In this document: positions 16,702 to 26,531 of the stretch, one piece after another
How the letters are laid out: each line of letters opens with the position of its first letter
Position numbering within the stretch: position 1 is the stretch's first letter
Assembly: GCA_011523655.1 (NCBI GenBank)
Contig: WTGH01000062.1
Location: 1-56,590, forward strand
Reading direction: 5' to 3'
DNA: 56,590 nucleotides
DNA from: Rhodospirillaceae bacterium
Lineage (GTDB): Bacteria; Pseudomonadota; Alphaproteobacteria; Bin65
Notes under the pieces: model-generated
The model's database searches: none
What the model was told of the DNA's origin: nothing
The model's input: only the letters and a program-made list of their open reading frames with translations
Made by a program: the position numbers and the translations under genes

Positions 16702-19025
16702 GCGTTCAGCGCCGCCCACACCTTGGCGGGCGTCATCGGCATGGAGATGTCGGTCACGCCGGTATCCGCCAGCGCATCGACCACGGCGTTCACGATCGCC
16801 GGCAGGGCGCCGACCGTGCCGCTCTCGCCCGCGCCCTTGATGCCCAGCGGATTGGTCGCGCAGGGGATGTGCAGATGGTCGAGCGCGAAGTCCGGCAGGT
16901 CGTCGGCGCGCGGCATGCCATAGTCCATGAAGCTGCCGGTCAACAGCTGGCCGCTGTCTTCGTCGTAGAGCGCCTGCTCCAGCATCGCCTGGCCCCAGCC
17001 CTGGACGATGCCGCCGTGGATCTGCCCGGCGTAGAGCAGCGGGTTGAGCACCACGCCGGAATCGTCGACCGAGGTATAGCGGTCGACGGCGACATGGCCG
17101 GTCTCCGGGTCGAGCTCGACCTCGACGATATGGCAGCCGTTGGGGAAGTTCGGCGTCGTCGGCGAGAAGCTGCCGGTCGCCTCGATGCCCGGCCCGAAGG
17201 CCGCGGTGGGCCCGCCGCGCACGAAGGCGGCGTGGCAGATCTGTCCCCAGCCCGCCTTCTTGTCGGTGCCGGCGACGGAAAATTCGCCGTTGTCGAACGC
17301 GATATCCTCCTGCGCCGCCTCGAACAGGACAGACGCCAGAAGCTTGCCGCGCTCGATCACCTTGTCCGCGGCGTCGCGCAGGGCGTTGCCGCCGACCGTC
17401 ATGCTGCGGGCCGCGTAGGTGCCGCGGCCGAAGCCGACCTTGTCGGTGTCGCCCTGCTCGAAACGGATCCGCTCCGGCGGAACGCCCAGCCACTCCGAAA
17501 CCAGCTGGGCGAAGACCGTCTCGTGACCCTGGCCGTGATTGTGGGTGCCGGCCAGGATCGTCGCGCTCGCGCCTTCGTCGAAGCGGATCTCCATCCGGTC
17601 GTTGAACAGGCCGCAGGTTTCGATGAAATAGGCCAGCCCCCGGCCGCGCTTCTTCCCGGCCCTTGCGCTTTCCGCGGCGCGCGGGGCATAGCCGTCCCAG
17701 TCCGCGGCGGCCAGGGCCTTGTCCATAACGGCCGCAAAGTTGCCGGTGTCGTAAGTCGGGCCGAAGGGGCCGGTATAGGGCAGCCGGTCAGGAGCCAGCA
17801 TGTTGCGCCGGCGCAGCTCGACGGGATCGATACCGGTCTTGCGCGCCGCCAGATCGACCAGCCGCTCGATGACATGGATCGCCTCGGGCCGGCCGGCGCC
17901 GCGATAGGGGCCGACCATCGCCGTATTGGTGAAATAGCCGGTGATTGACAGGTGGGCGGCCGGGATATCGTACACGCCGCTGTAGATCAGGCAGCCTACG
18001 AGCGCCGCCGCGGGCGCGGCCGACGACAGGTAGGCGCCCATCGCGTAGCGGGCGCGCACACGCAGTCCGGTGAATTTGCCGTCAGCATCCAGCGCCAGTT
18101 CGGCATCGGCCAGCACATCGCGCCCGTGGGTGTCGTTGAGCAGCCCTTCGGAGCGGCTCGACGTCCAGCGCACGGCCCGGTTGAAAACCCGTGCGGCGTG
18201 GCAGACCAGCACATCCTCGTGAAAGGCGTTGTTCTTCATGCCGAAGCCGCCGCCGACATCGGGGCTGACGACACGGATTTCGGTCTCCGGGATGCCGAAG
18301 ACGCTGGCCGCCAGAACCGGCCGCATACCGTGCGGATTCTGCGATGCCGTGTAGACGACCAGGCGGCCGTCGGCCGGATCGACGATGGCGACCGTCGCGC
18401 GCGGCTCCATGCTGTTGGGCGAAACCCGGTTGTTGTAGATCTGCAGCGAAACCGTCGTCGCGGCGCTCTCGAAGGCCGCACCGGCCGCTGCCGCGTCGCC
18501 GCGGTCGAAGGCGAAGCAGATATTGTCTTCGGCCTCGTTCCAGACCTTGGGCGCATCCGGCGCTTCTGCCTGGGCGATAGTCGCCACCGGCGCCGAATCC
18601 TCGTAGTCGACCAGGACAAGATCGGCGGCGTCCTCGGCGGCGGCGCGGCTCTCCGCGACGACGAAGGCCACCGGCTCGCCGACGAAGCGGACCTCGCCGC
18701 GCGCCAGGGCCGGACGGGCGGGCCAGAATTTCGGCGGCGGCTCGCCCATGGCGGCCGGCGAGGTGTGGCAGGGCACGTCGCCGAGTCCGGCAGCATCCAG
18801 ATCGTCGATCGTCCAGACCGCCTTGACGCCCGGCGCCGCGCGCGCCGCTTCGGAATCGACCGCGAAAATCTTCGCCCTGGCATGGGGCGAGCGCACGACG
18901 GCGCCGTGCAGCGCGCCGGGAAAGTTCATGTCGTCAACATATCTGCCGCGGCCTGTGAGAAAGCGGCGGTCTTCGCGCCGGGGCGCGGGCTGACCGATTC
19001 CGAACTTCCCGATTCCGAACTGCAT
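16698..19025 (-). CDS. Molybdenum hydroxylase large subunit, form II CoxL-like
   Basis: A 775-aa molybdopterin-binding subunit of the xanthine dehydrogenase/CO dehydrogenase family. It starts at the ATG giving MQFGIGKFGIGQPAPRRED. N-terminal GRGRYVDDMNFPGALHGA and HARAKIF, the GGGFGMKN pterin-site loop, and the C-terminal KGAGESGTVGALPAIVNA with the catalytic glutamate are present. The active-site loop reads GPYRGAGRPE, like the form II AYRGAGR motif and unlike the AYxCSFR of true CO dehydrogenase. It is therefore probably an aldehyde or heterocycle hydroxylase. No FAD (CoxM) or 2Fe-2S (CoxS) subunit gene is adjacent, which is unusual. Confidence 0.88.
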   Translation of the reverse strand: MQFGIGKFGIGQPAPRREDRRFLTGRGRYVDDMNFPGALHGAVVRSPHARAKIFAVDSEAARAAPGVKAVWTIDDLDAAGLGDVPCHTSPAAMGEPPPKFWPARPALARGEVRFVGEPVAFVVAESRAAAEDAADLVLVDYEDSAPVATIAQAEAPDAPKVWNEAEDNICFAFDRGDAAAAGAAFESAATTVSLQIYNNRVSPNSMEPRATVAIVDPADGRLVVYTASQNPHGMRPVLAASVFGIPETEIRVVSPDVGGGFGMKNNAFHEDVLVCHAARVFNRAVRWTSSRSEGLLNDTHGRDVLADAELALDADGKFTGLRVRARYAMGAYLSSAAPAAALVGCLIYSGVYDIPAAHLSITGYFTNTAMVGPYRGAGRPEAIHVIERLVDLAARKTGIDPVELRRRNMLAPDRLPYTGPFGPTYDTGNFAAVMDKALAAADWDGYAPRAAESARAGKKRGRGLAYFIETCGLFNDRMEIRFDEGASATILAGTHNHGQGHETVFAQLVSEWLGVPPERIRFEQGDTDKVGFGRGTYAARSMTVGGNALRDAADKVIERGKLLASVLFEAAQEDIAFDNGEFSVAGTDKKAGWGQICHAAFVRGGPTAAFGPGIEATGSFSPTTPNFPNGCHIVEVELDPETGHVAVDRYTSVDDSGVVLNPLLYAGQIHGGIVQGWGQAMLEQALYDEDSGQLLTGSFMDYGMPRADDLPDFALDHLHIPCATNPLGIKGAGESGTVGALPAIVNAVVDALADTGVTDISMPMTPAKVWAALNA

Positions 19026-19065
19026 GGGCAGGCTCCTGGAGATTTCGGATTGCGAGGCCGGAGCC

Positions 19066-20637
19066 TCAGAATTCGAGCATTATCTTGCGGACGATGTTGT
19101 TAAGCACCACGCGGGATCGCCACGCCCAGCGGGCCGGCTTCAATTGCCGATAGCGCCGGCCCGCTTCGGCGGCGGCAAGGCGGGCGCGGTTGTCGTCGAG
19201 GAACACGGCGAACACGACCTCGCGCTTCGACCGGGTCACCATGTATCCGGCGAGGGACCGGGCGTGGTTGAGCGTACCGGTCTTGCCGCGAATCTGCATT
19301 GCCGACCGCACCGGGCCGGACCGGGTCGCAGCGCTCTGGCCCGGCCGCGACCCGGCATGATTCCCGTTCCGCAGCCGCGGCCTCGTCGCGCGGGCCTTTC
19401 CGGCGCCGACCCAATAGGGCTGCATCAGGTCCCACAGGCGGTGGCCGGCATAGTCCCGGTTGCGCGCCCAGCGCAGGAAGGCCGCCATCTGCCTGGGCGA
19501 AATGCGCGTCTCCCGGCTCAGCCCCGAATGGTTGGCAATGCGCAGGCCGGATCGGTTCGCGCCGGGAACCTGCCGGCGCCACCATGCCGCCATCGCCGCA
19601 CCGGACTGCACGAGATCCAGCGGCGCACCGGCAAATCGCCGGGTCGTCGCAAGGCCGATGATTTCGGTCGCGACATTGTTGCTGTATTTCAGGAAGTGGC
19701 GCACCGCCTCGATCAGCGGTTCGGAGCGATGGACCGCGACGAGCGCAGCGCCGTCCGGCAAAGCGCCCCGCTCGGGATCGGGCACGGCAATTCCGTGCTG
19801 CCCGGCGAGTTGCTGAAACACATGGGCGGCCACAAGGCCGGGCCGTTTGACCGGCACCCACATGGCGCCGCTCCGCTTTGTCGTCGGCACGACCATCCAG
19901 CGCGGCGTTCCGCCCACGACGGCGCGGACCACGCCGCGCCGCGCCCGCGTTCCGGCAGGCGCGACTCCGGCGGTCACGATATCGACCGGCACCACCATTT
20001 TGTCCGTCTTGGAAAAGATCCGCGCCTTCAGGCTCTTGCCGGACCTGCGCCAGTTCAGCCGCAGCCGGTTGAAATTGAGCGACAGGGCGCCGACGCCCGG
20101 ATTGTAAGCGGCATCGATGTTGTGCGCGCCGCTCAACGCCCGAGCCTCTGGAAACAAACCGTCGTCGAAAAGGAACCGGCCGTCGATCCGCCGGATTCCC
20201 CGCTTCTTCAGCGCGCGGATCATCGGCAGGAAATCTTCGGTATACAGTTCGGGATCGCCGCCGCCGACCAGGACCAGATCGCCCTTCAGGGCGCCGCTCC
20301 CGACCGTTCCGGCCCTGAAGAGGCGCGTCTCCGCACGATACGCCGGACCAAGAACCTCGAGCGCCATGACGGCCGTCGGCGCCTTGATGGCGGAGGCCGG
20401 CACAAAGGCGCCGTCGGGGCGCCGCGCCGTCAGGAGCGCGCCTGTGGCGGCATCCAGGGCGATATAGCCGACGCTGCGCTCATCGATCCGGAAACGCTTG
20501 AACAGCTTTTCCAGTCCGAGCGGCGCTGCCGATGCGCCCGTGGTCCGCGAATCGGCTCCGGTTGCGTGCGCAGCGCCGGCCGCCAGCACGAAGGCGCCGG
20601 CCGTCAAAACCGGCCACAAAACATTCCGCTGCCTCAC
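19066..20637 (-). CDS. dacB: D-alanyl-D-alanine carboxypeptidase/endopeptidase, PBP4 family (S13)
   Basis: A 523-aa protein when started at the GTG giving VRQRNVLWPVLTAGAF, which leads straight into a signal peptide ending AAHA. An ATG at 20721 would add a proline/glycine-rich leader and is less likely. The penicillin-binding triad motifs are in order: SAIK (in PASAIKAPTA), SNN (in KYSNNVATE) and KTG (in RGKTGTLNH). The DacB-type inserted domain is present by length. It is periplasmic and trims or cleaves peptidoglycan cross-links. It sits upstream of, and reads toward, the orphan CoxL-like gene. Confidence 0.88.
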   Translation of the reverse strand: MRQRNVLWPVLTAGAFVLAAGAAHATGADSRTTGASAAPLGLEKLFKRFRIDERSVGYIALDAATGALLTARRPDGAFVPASAIKAPTAVMALEVLGPAYRAETRLFRAGTVGSGALKGDLVLVGGGDPELYTEDFLPMIRALKKRGIRRIDGRFLFDDGLFPEARALSGAHNIDAAYNPGVGALSLNFNRLRLNWRRSGKSLKARIFSKTDKMVVPVDIVTAGVAPAGTRARRGVVRAVVGGTPRWMVVPTTKRSGAMWVPVKRPGLVAAHVFQQLAGQHGIAVPDPERGALPDGAALVAVHRSEPLIEAVRHFLKYSNNVATEIIGLATTRRFAGAPLDLVQSGAAMAAWWRRQVPGANRSGLRIANHSGLSRETRISPRQMAAFLRWARNRDYAGHRLWDLMQPYWVGAGKARATRPRLRNGNHAGSRPGQSAATRSGPVRSAMQIRGKTGTLNHARSLAGYMVTRSKREVVFAVFLDDNRARLAAAEAGRRYRQLKPARWAWRSRVVLNNIVRKIMLEF

Positions 20638-20913
20638 GACAGTCCCATTGCCGATATTCCTGCTTGCCGGATGCGGCCCGGAGCCGCCCACGCCCCGGAA
20701 AGACGCGCAGACCCGTCGCACGAATGCGGCGAGCCTGCGGGGCGAAGGATTGCGCAGCGACTATACCCCGCGGCCGGCCGATTTGCACACCGGACAAATC
20801 CGGCATTCCGACGCCCGCCCGATCATGCGGCACAACGCGGCTTCGCCGCCCGGCGGCTTGCCTTTCTGCCGCGACGCTGGAACATTGCCGCGGCATCGGG
20901 AGGGAGGCGCACT

Positions 20914-21672
20914 GTGGCAATTCTGGACGGTAAGACCGCCATCGTCACCGGCGGCGGGCAAGGCATCGGCCGCGCCTATGCCCTGGCTTTGGCGCAGGAA
21001 GGCGCCAACGTCGCGGCGGCCGACCTCAACGGCGCCAATGCCGCAGCGGTCGCCGGCGAAATCGCGGATGCCGGCGGCTCGGCAATCGCTGTGCAGGCGG
21101 ATGTCGGCGAGCCGGCGTCCGTCGACGCGATGGCGGCTGCGGCGCGCGAGACGTTCGGCGGCACGGACATTCTGCTCAATAACGCGGCCATCTTCACCAA
21201 ACTGGGCCGCTGCGGTTTCGAAGACATCCCGCTCGAGGAATGGGACCGGGTGATGCGGGTGAACGTCACGGGCTCCATGCTGTGCGCAGCCGCGGTCCTG
21301 CCGGACATGCGGGCGAAAAAGTGGGGCCGCATCGTCAACATTTCGTCGAGCACGGTGCCGATGGGCCTACCGCGCTTCATGCACTATGTGACATCGAAGA
21401 GCGCGGTGATCGGCATGACCCGGGTGATGGCGCGGGAGCTGGGGCCCGACGGCATTACCGTCAACGCCATCATGCCCGGCCTGATCGAGACCGAGGTCGA
21501 GAATGTCGGCCGGACCGACGCCATCCGGGAGAAGGTGATCGACCTGCAATGCCTGAAGGAACTGGGGCGGCCCGGCGACCTCACGGGCCTTGCGGTTTTC
21601 CTCGCGTCCGACGCCAGCGCCTACATCACCGGTCAGACCATCGCCGCCGACGGCGGTTCCGTACACCTGTAG
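20914..21672 (+). CDS. Short-chain dehydrogenase/reductase (SDR)
   Basis: A 252-aa SDR started at GTG 20914, which has GGGAGGGAGG about 7 bases upstream. The cofactor motif is TGGGQGIG (residues about 11–18), with NNAAIF and the catalytic set NVTGS, S in ISSSTVP, and YVTSK. D after the second strand (AADLNG) suggests NAD preference. It is the first gene of a five-gene run (SDR, sulfatase, SDR, TRAP Q, TRAP M), separated from the sulfatase by 12 bases. It probably oxidises an alcohol or sugar released by the sulfatase. Confidence 0.88.
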   Translation: MAILDGKTAIVTGGGQGIGRAYALALAQEGANVAAADLNGANAAAVAGEIADAGGSAIAVQADVGEPASVDAMAAAARETFGGTDILLNNAAIFTKLGRCGFEDIPLEEWDRVMRVNVTGSMLCAAAVLPDMRAKKWGRIVNISSSTVPMGLPRFMHYVTSKSAVIGMTRVMARELGPDGITVNAIMPGLIETEVENVGRTDAIREKVIDLQCLKELGRPGDLTGLAVFLASDASAYITGQTIAADGGSVHL

Positions 21673-21684
21673 GAAACGCGTCGC

Positions 21685-23358
21685 GTGGCGAAGAAACCGA
21701 ACTTCCTGTTCATTATCACCGACCAGCACCGGGCCGATCACCTGGGCTGCTACGGCAACCCGGTCCTCCGGACGCCGAACATCGATTCCCTCGCCCGCCG
21801 CGGCCTTGCCTTCGACGAGTTCTACGTTTCCTGCCCGATCTGCATGCCGAACCGGGCGACCATCCTGACCGGCCGCACGCCGAGCGCCAACGGCGTGCGC
21901 CAGAACGGCATTCCGCTTTCGCTGGATGCGGTCACGTTCGTCGACCTGTTGAAGGCCGACGGGTACAACACCGGGCTGGTCGGCAAGGCGCATTTCCAAA
22001 ATATCTCGAAGCTGGACGCCTCGCTCGGAGCGCCAGAGCCACCGAGCGTAAAGTCTGCCATGTCGGTACCGCAGCCGGGTATCGATCACGACCGGTCGCG
22101 CCGGACGCGCGGCGTCGATGAATCCCCGATGCCGCGCGACGACGCCCTCTGGAACGCCACGCGCGAATGGCGCACCGGTCCGGGATACGACATGGAGTGG
22201 GCCGGACAGTGGCTGGCAAATCCGGATTACCGGGTGCCGACGCCCTATTACGGTTTCGACCATGTCGAAGTCGCCAACGGGCACGGCGACTGGGTCGGAG
22301 GCGATTACGCCGTCTGGCGCGCCCGGCAGGATCCGGATATCGCGCGCAAGATCGGCCCGCCGAACGGCCTCGACAAGGGCGGCGTCACCGCTCCCCAGGC
22401 CTGGCGCACCGCGGTGCCGGAGGACTTGTGGTCCAGCACATGGGTCGCCGACCGGACGCTCGACTGGCTGGAGAAGCAGGCCGGGTCGAACGATCCCTTT
22501 TTCCTGTTCTGCAGCTTCCCGGACCCGCACAACCCCTTCTGCCCGCCCGGAAAATACTGGGACATGTACGATCCGGCGGACATCGCGCCGCCGCCGTCCC
22601 ACGGCCATGTCAACCGCGGCGAGCCGCACTATCTGCGAACCCTGCGCGCCCATGCCGCCGAAGGCAGGAAGCACGACGATTTCATGTGGGGCTTCCTGGC
22701 CGGGGAACGGCACACCAGGGAAATCCTGGCACTGACCTACGGCCTGATATCCTGCATCGACGACCAGGTCGGCCGGATTCTCGCCGGATTGAAAGCGCTG
22801 GGCCTGGAGGAAGACACCGTGGTCGTCTTCACCTCGGATCATGGCGACTTCATGGGCGACCACGGCCTGATGCTGAAACAGGGCCTGCACTATCAGGGCG
22901 TGATCCGCGTGCCCTTCATCTGGGCCGATCCGGCCGGAATTGCCGGCCGGCGCAGCGACGTTCTCGGCGGCTCGATCGACATTGCACAGACGATCCTCAA
23001 CCGGGCCGGCGTCGCCGCGGCTGCCGGCATGCAGGGGTTCGATATCGCCGGCGCAGCGGCAACCGGCGAGCAACCCGGGCGCGCCGGCCTGATGATCGAG
23101 GAGGATTGCCCGGCCGTCCATATCGACATGGATTTCGGGCTGCGCACCTGGACGCTGATCCACGACGGCTGGCGGCTGACCCGGATCATGGGCGAAGAGA
23201 CCGGGGAGCTGTTCGACCGCAATGCCGATCCGCACGAGATGAACAATCTGTGGTCCGACCCGGCGGCCCGAAACAGACTGCAGGACATGACCGGGCGCAT
23301 GCTGTCCGAGCGCATGCGGCTGACCGACACGGCAATGCTCTCGCCTTTCGTGGCGTGA
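21685..23358 (+). CDS. Sulfatase (arylsulfatase/choline-sulfatase-like)
   Basis: A 557-aa protein started at GTG 21685, with AGGAAACG as ribosome site. The formylglycine motif CxPxR is CMPNRATILTGRTPS around residue 51, so it is a cysteine-type sulfatase needing FGE. Metal ligands appear in FIITDQHRADHLGCYG and in FTSDHGDFMGDHGLMLKQ. No signal peptide is seen, which points to a cytoplasmic sulfatase acting on an imported sulfate ester. It lies between two SDR genes and upstream of TRAP transporter subunits, which suggests import, desulfation and oxidation of one substrate. Confidence 0.9.
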   Translation: MAKKPNFLFIITDQHRADHLGCYGNPVLRTPNIDSLARRGLAFDEFYVSCPICMPNRATILTGRTPSANGVRQNGIPLSLDAVTFVDLLKADGYNTGLVGKAHFQNISKLDASLGAPEPPSVKSAMSVPQPGIDHDRSRRTRGVDESPMPRDDALWNATREWRTGPGYDMEWAGQWLANPDYRVPTPYYGFDHVEVANGHGDWVGGDYAVWRARQDPDIARKIGPPNGLDKGGVTAPQAWRTAVPEDLWSSTWVADRTLDWLEKQAGSNDPFFLFCSFPDPHNPFCPPGKYWDMYDPADIAPPPSHGHVNRGEPHYLRTLRAHAAEGRKHDDFMWGFLAGERHTREILALTYGLISCIDDQVGRILAGLKALGLEEDTVVVFTSDHGDFMGDHGLMLKQGLHYQGVIRVPFIWADPAGIAGRRSDVLGGSIDIAQTILNRAGVAAAAGMQGFDIAGAAATGEQPGRAGLMIEEDCPAVHIDMDFGLRTWTLIHDGWRLTRIMGEETGELFDRNADPHEMNNLWSDPAARNRLQDMTGRMLSERMRLTDTAMLSPFVA

Positions 23359-23378
23359 GCGGTTCAGGGGGAAAAGGA

Positions 23379-24128
23379 ATGGGACGTATCGAAGGCAAGG
23401 TGGCGATCGTGACCGGCGGCGCGCAGGGCATCGGCGCCGTCTACGCGAAGGCGCTGGCCGCCGAAGGCGCCAGGGTGGTGATTTCAGACATCCTCGACGG
23501 CTCGGCTCTGGCCGGCGAGATCGGCGACGCCGCCCGTTTCATCAGGGCCGATATCTCCAGTCTCGACGAGATCCGGGCGATGACCGATTTCACGGTAGCG
23601 GAATTCGGCACGGTCGACATTCTGGTCAACAACGCCGCCATCTTCGCCAGCCTCACGCCGAAGCCGTTCCTGAAGATCACGGCCGACGAGTTCGACAGGA
23701 TGCTGCAGGTCAATGTCCGCGGCCAGTTCCAGTGCATCCAGACGGTCGCGCCGATCATGATGGAGAAGAAGGCCGGCAAGATCGTCAACATCGCTTCCGG
23801 CGTCGTCCATGTCGGCCCGCCGATGATGCCGCATTACACGGCTTCGAAAGGCGCGGTCTGGGTGATGACCAAGTCGCTCGCCCGGGAACTCGCCGAGCAC
23901 AATGTGCAGATCAACAGCCTGTGCCCGGGCTTCGTGTTGAGCGACCAGATTCTCGCCAACCCGGACAAGTGGGGCCGGTTCATGGAAATGGCGCCCCAGG
24001 CGCGGCTGATCAAAAGGGACCAGCGGCCCGAGGATCTCGTCGGCGCGCTCCTCTTCCTCGCCTCTTCGGACAGCGACTTCATGACCGGCCAGTCGATCAC
24101 GATCGACGGCGGCACCACCCTGCGCTGA
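23379..24128 (+). CDS. Short-chain dehydrogenase/reductase (SDR)
   Basis: A 249-aa SDR beginning MGRIEGKVAIVTGG, preceded by GGGGGAAAAGGA. Cofactor loop TGGAQGIG, NNAAIF, NVRGQ, a serine in NIASGVVH and YTASK are all in place. D in ISDILDG again suggests NAD. It shares the overall pattern with the SDR at 20914 but is clearly diverged. It is 20 bases after the sulfatase, so it is co-transcribed. The two SDRs may act on successive oxidation steps. The 202 bases to the next gene hold nothing recognised. Confidence 0.88.
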   Translation: MGRIEGKVAIVTGGAQGIGAVYAKALAAEGARVVISDILDGSALAGEIGDAARFIRADISSLDEIRAMTDFTVAEFGTVDILVNNAAIFASLTPKPFLKITADEFDRMLQVNVRGQFQCIQTVAPIMMEKKAGKIVNIASGVVHVGPPMMPHYTASKGAVWVMTKSLARELAEHNVQINSLCPGFVLSDQILANPDKWGRFMEMAPQARLIKRDQRPEDLVGALLFLASSDSDFMTGQSITIDGGTTLR

Positions 24129-24330
24129 AATCCGGCCAAGAGAAGACCGGCCGAGGACGCGCGAACGCGACTCGACGGCAGACTGCAAGCCGTGCTTTGT
24201 TGCCCCACCTCGCGCCGCTTCCGACCTGTCCTGACAGTGCCGTTCCGGCTCAGGAATGGGCAAGCCGCCGGCCGGACCTTGCCGCGGCCGTAACCGCTGC
24301 GAAACGGAAGCACGCTCGCCGGAGCACCCC

Positions 24331-24870
24331 ATGAACGACAACGCCACGCCGCCGCACACCGTCGCCCTGCCGAAGGCGTTGACGATCCCGCTGCTGACTG
24401 TCGTCAGCCTGTCGGTCTTCGCCATGATGGCGCTGGTGTTCGCCAACGTCTTCAGCCGCTATGTCCTGAACCAGCCGATCGCCGGCGCCGAGGAAGTCAT
24501 CAAGTTCCTGATGGGGCTGACCATTTTCGGCGGCCTGCCGATCGTGACCTGGAACAAGAACCACATCACCGTATCGCTGTTCGAGGAGTTCTTCCGCGGC
24601 CGGACCAAGCAGCTTCAGGTCTTTTTCGTCACCCTGTGTTCCGTGGTGGCGCTCGCGCTGATCTGTTACCTGATGTACCAGCAGGGCCTGCTGCTCGCCG
24701 AGGCCAAGCAGATCACCAATTATCTCGGCTGGCCGTTCGCGCCGATCGCCTATGTCATGTGCGGGTTTGCGGCGGCGACGCTGATCATCCAGCTGCTGCT
24801 CGCCGCGTTCCTGGTGCGCGGCATCGCCACCCGGCCTGCCGGGGTGTCGATGATGTCCCAAGTCGACTGA
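24331..24870 (+). CDS. TRAP transporter small membrane subunit (DctQ family)
   Basis: A 179-aa protein beginning MNDNATPPHTVALPKAL, with GGAGCA just upstream. Four membrane segments are visible, with the DctQ landmarks FANVFSRYVLNQPIAGAEEV and TWNKNHITVSLFEEFF. It pairs with the large subunit 16 bases downstream. No binding protein (DctP) gene lies beside it; it must be elsewhere, or be shared with another TRAP system such as that at 46351–49541. Confidence 0.85.
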   Translation: MNDNATPPHTVALPKALTIPLLTVVSLSVFAMMALVFANVFSRYVLNQPIAGAEEVIKFLMGLTIFGGLPIVTWNKNHITVSLFEEFFRGRTKQLQVFFVTLCSVVALALICYLMYQQGLLLAEAKQITNYLGWPFAPIAYVMCGFAAATLIIQLLLAAFLVRGIATRPAGVSMMSQVD

Positions 24871-24886
24871 GCGGGAGCCGGCCGCA

Positions 24887-26233
24887 ATGGATACAACGCT
24901 CGTCGGCTTCCTGGCGCTGTTCGCGATCTGCTTTTCCGGCGTTCCGCTCGGCTACTCGCTGATCATCGTCGGGACCGTCGGCTTCGCCTATGTCCGCGGC
25001 GAAGCCGACGATGTGGGCTTCTTCCAAGCCATTGCCGAGGGCGCCGAGCCGGCCATGACCATGGCAGGGCAGCAAATCATCGATATGGGCCTGAACGACG
25101 GGCTCGCGGTGCTGCCGCTGTTCGTGCTCATGGGCGTGTTCATCCACCGCGCGGGCCTGTCGGACGGCCTCTACGCTGCCGGCAACATGGTGTTCGGCCG
25201 GGCGCCGGGCGGGCTTGCGATGGCAACCGTCGGGGCATGCGCCGGCTTCGCCGCGGTATCGGGATCGTCGCTCGCGACCGCCGCGACGATGGCCAAGGTC
25301 GCCATGCCCTCGATGAAGCGTTACGGCTACGCCGACAGCCTGGCGGCGGGCTCGATCGCCGCCGGCGGCACCCTCGGGATTCTCATTCCGCCCAGCGTGC
25401 CGATGGTGATTTACGGTATCCTGACGGAAAGCGATATCGGCAAGCTGTTCATCGCCGGTGTCATCCCCGGCATCCTGCTGACCGTCCTGTATATCATCTC
25501 GATCGTGGCCGTCGTTCGACTCAAGCCCGGCCTCGCGCCGCGGTCGGAGGTCGAACGGCCGGACAATATCGTTGAGCTGGTCATCAGCGTCGGCGGCGTG
25601 GTCGTCCTGTTCGCGATCATCCTGGGCGGCATCTATCTCGGCGTGTTCACCCCGTCGGAAGCCGCCGGCATAGGCGCGGCCGCCAGCCTGCTGTTCCTGC
25701 TCATGGCCCTGTACAATCGCAGGGCATTCAGCTGGCGCGCCGTCGTCGAGCCGCTGATCGAGGCCGGAATCACGACGTCGATGATTTTCGTCGTGGCGTT
25801 CGGCGCGCTGATCTTCGCCAACTTCACCAATCTCGCCGGGATGGTCGACGGCATCGTCAGCGCGATCGAATTTTTCGAGCTGTCGCCGGTCGGCGTCGTC
25901 CTGGCGATGTGCGTGATCTATCTGCTGCTCGGCTGCGTGTTCGACAGCCTGGCCATGCTGCTGCTGACCATTCCGATCTTCGTCGCCGTGATCGAGCCGA
26001 TGGGCGTCGACCTGATCTGGTTCGGCATCGTTGCCATCATCATCGTCGAAATCGGCCTGATCACGCCGCCGATCGGCATGAATGTCTTTGTGGTGAAGAC
26101 GGTGCTTGCCGATGTGCGTATCTGGGCGATCTTCGCCGGCGTCTGGCCGTTCGTCGTGGCCAGCCTCATCGGCCTGGCGATGATCATCGCCATGCCGGAT
26201 ATCGCCCTGCTGCTGCCCGGCCTGATGGGCTGA
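24887..26233 (+). CDS. TRAP transporter large membrane subunit (DctM family)
   Basis: A 448-aa, 11–12 segment membrane protein. The family landmarks include [56 protein letters not shown] and the C-terminal GLITPPIGMNVFVVKTV. It is the last gene of the sulfatase/SDR operon. A 31-base perfect hairpin follows about 40 bases later. The substrate is likely a sulfated or organic anion, by context only. Confidence 0.92.
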   Translation: MDTTLVGFLALFAICFSGVPLGYSLIIVGTVGFAYVRGEADDVGFFQAIAEGAEPAMTMAGQQIIDMGLNDGLAVLPLFVLMGVFIHRAGLSDGLYAAGNMVFGRAPGGLAMATVGACAGFAAVSGSSLATAATMAKVAMPSMKRYGYADSLAAGSIAAGGTLGILIPPSVPMVIYGILTESDIGKLFIAGVIPGILLTVLYIISIVAVVRLKPGLAPRSEVERPDNIVELVISVGGVVVLFAIILGGIYLGVFTPSEAAGIGAAASLLFLLMALYNRRAFSWRAVVEPLIEAGITTSMIFVVAFGALIFANFTNLAGMVDGIVSAIEFFELSPVGVVLAMCVIYLLLGCVFDSLAMLLLTIPIFVAVIEPMGVDLIWFGIVAIIIVEIGLITPPIGMNVFVVKTVLADVRIWAIFAGVWPFVVASLIGLAMIIAMPDIALLLPGLMG

Positions 26234-26272
26234 AGGAATTCGCCGGCCGCCGGGCCGACAACAGGCGAAAAA

Positions 26273-26303
26273 TGAGTCCCGGAAAGCGGCTTTCCGGGAC
26301 TCA
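26273..26303. other. Perfect 14-bp hairpin after the TRAP operon
   Basis: TGAGTCCCGGAAAG (26273–26286), loop CGG, then the exact reverse complement CTTTCCGGGACTCA (26290–26303). It lies 39 bases after the dctM-like stop. No T-run follows on either strand, so it is not a textbook intrinsic terminator. It may still protect the 3' end of the mRNA or act in both directions. The rest of the 298-base gap shows nothing else I can identify. Confidence 0.7.
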
Positions 26304-26531
26304 GGAACAGGGAGGCTTCACGTCTGGGAGGAAGCAGCGCATTGAGCGGCTGACCGCACCGAAAAACGAAACAGACGCCTTACGGTTGCAATGGACAATG
26401 CCGCGCCACGCCGCACATCCACACCGTTGATTATGCAACCGAACCCGTCGATTCAGTAGGGCCGATGCGACAAATTTGCCATGCGGCAGGTGCATGGCTG
26501 GTGCAGCCGGAAATTGGCGCACCGTACCGGA

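Noticed and set aside
16698..19025. Carbon monoxide dehydrogenase
   Set aside because: The active loop is GAGR type, not the AYxCSFR of true CO dehydrogenase, and the other two subunits are missing.
26273..26303. Intrinsic terminator after the TRAP operon
   Set aside because: The stem is perfect, but no T-run follows on either strand, so it is listed only as a hairpin.
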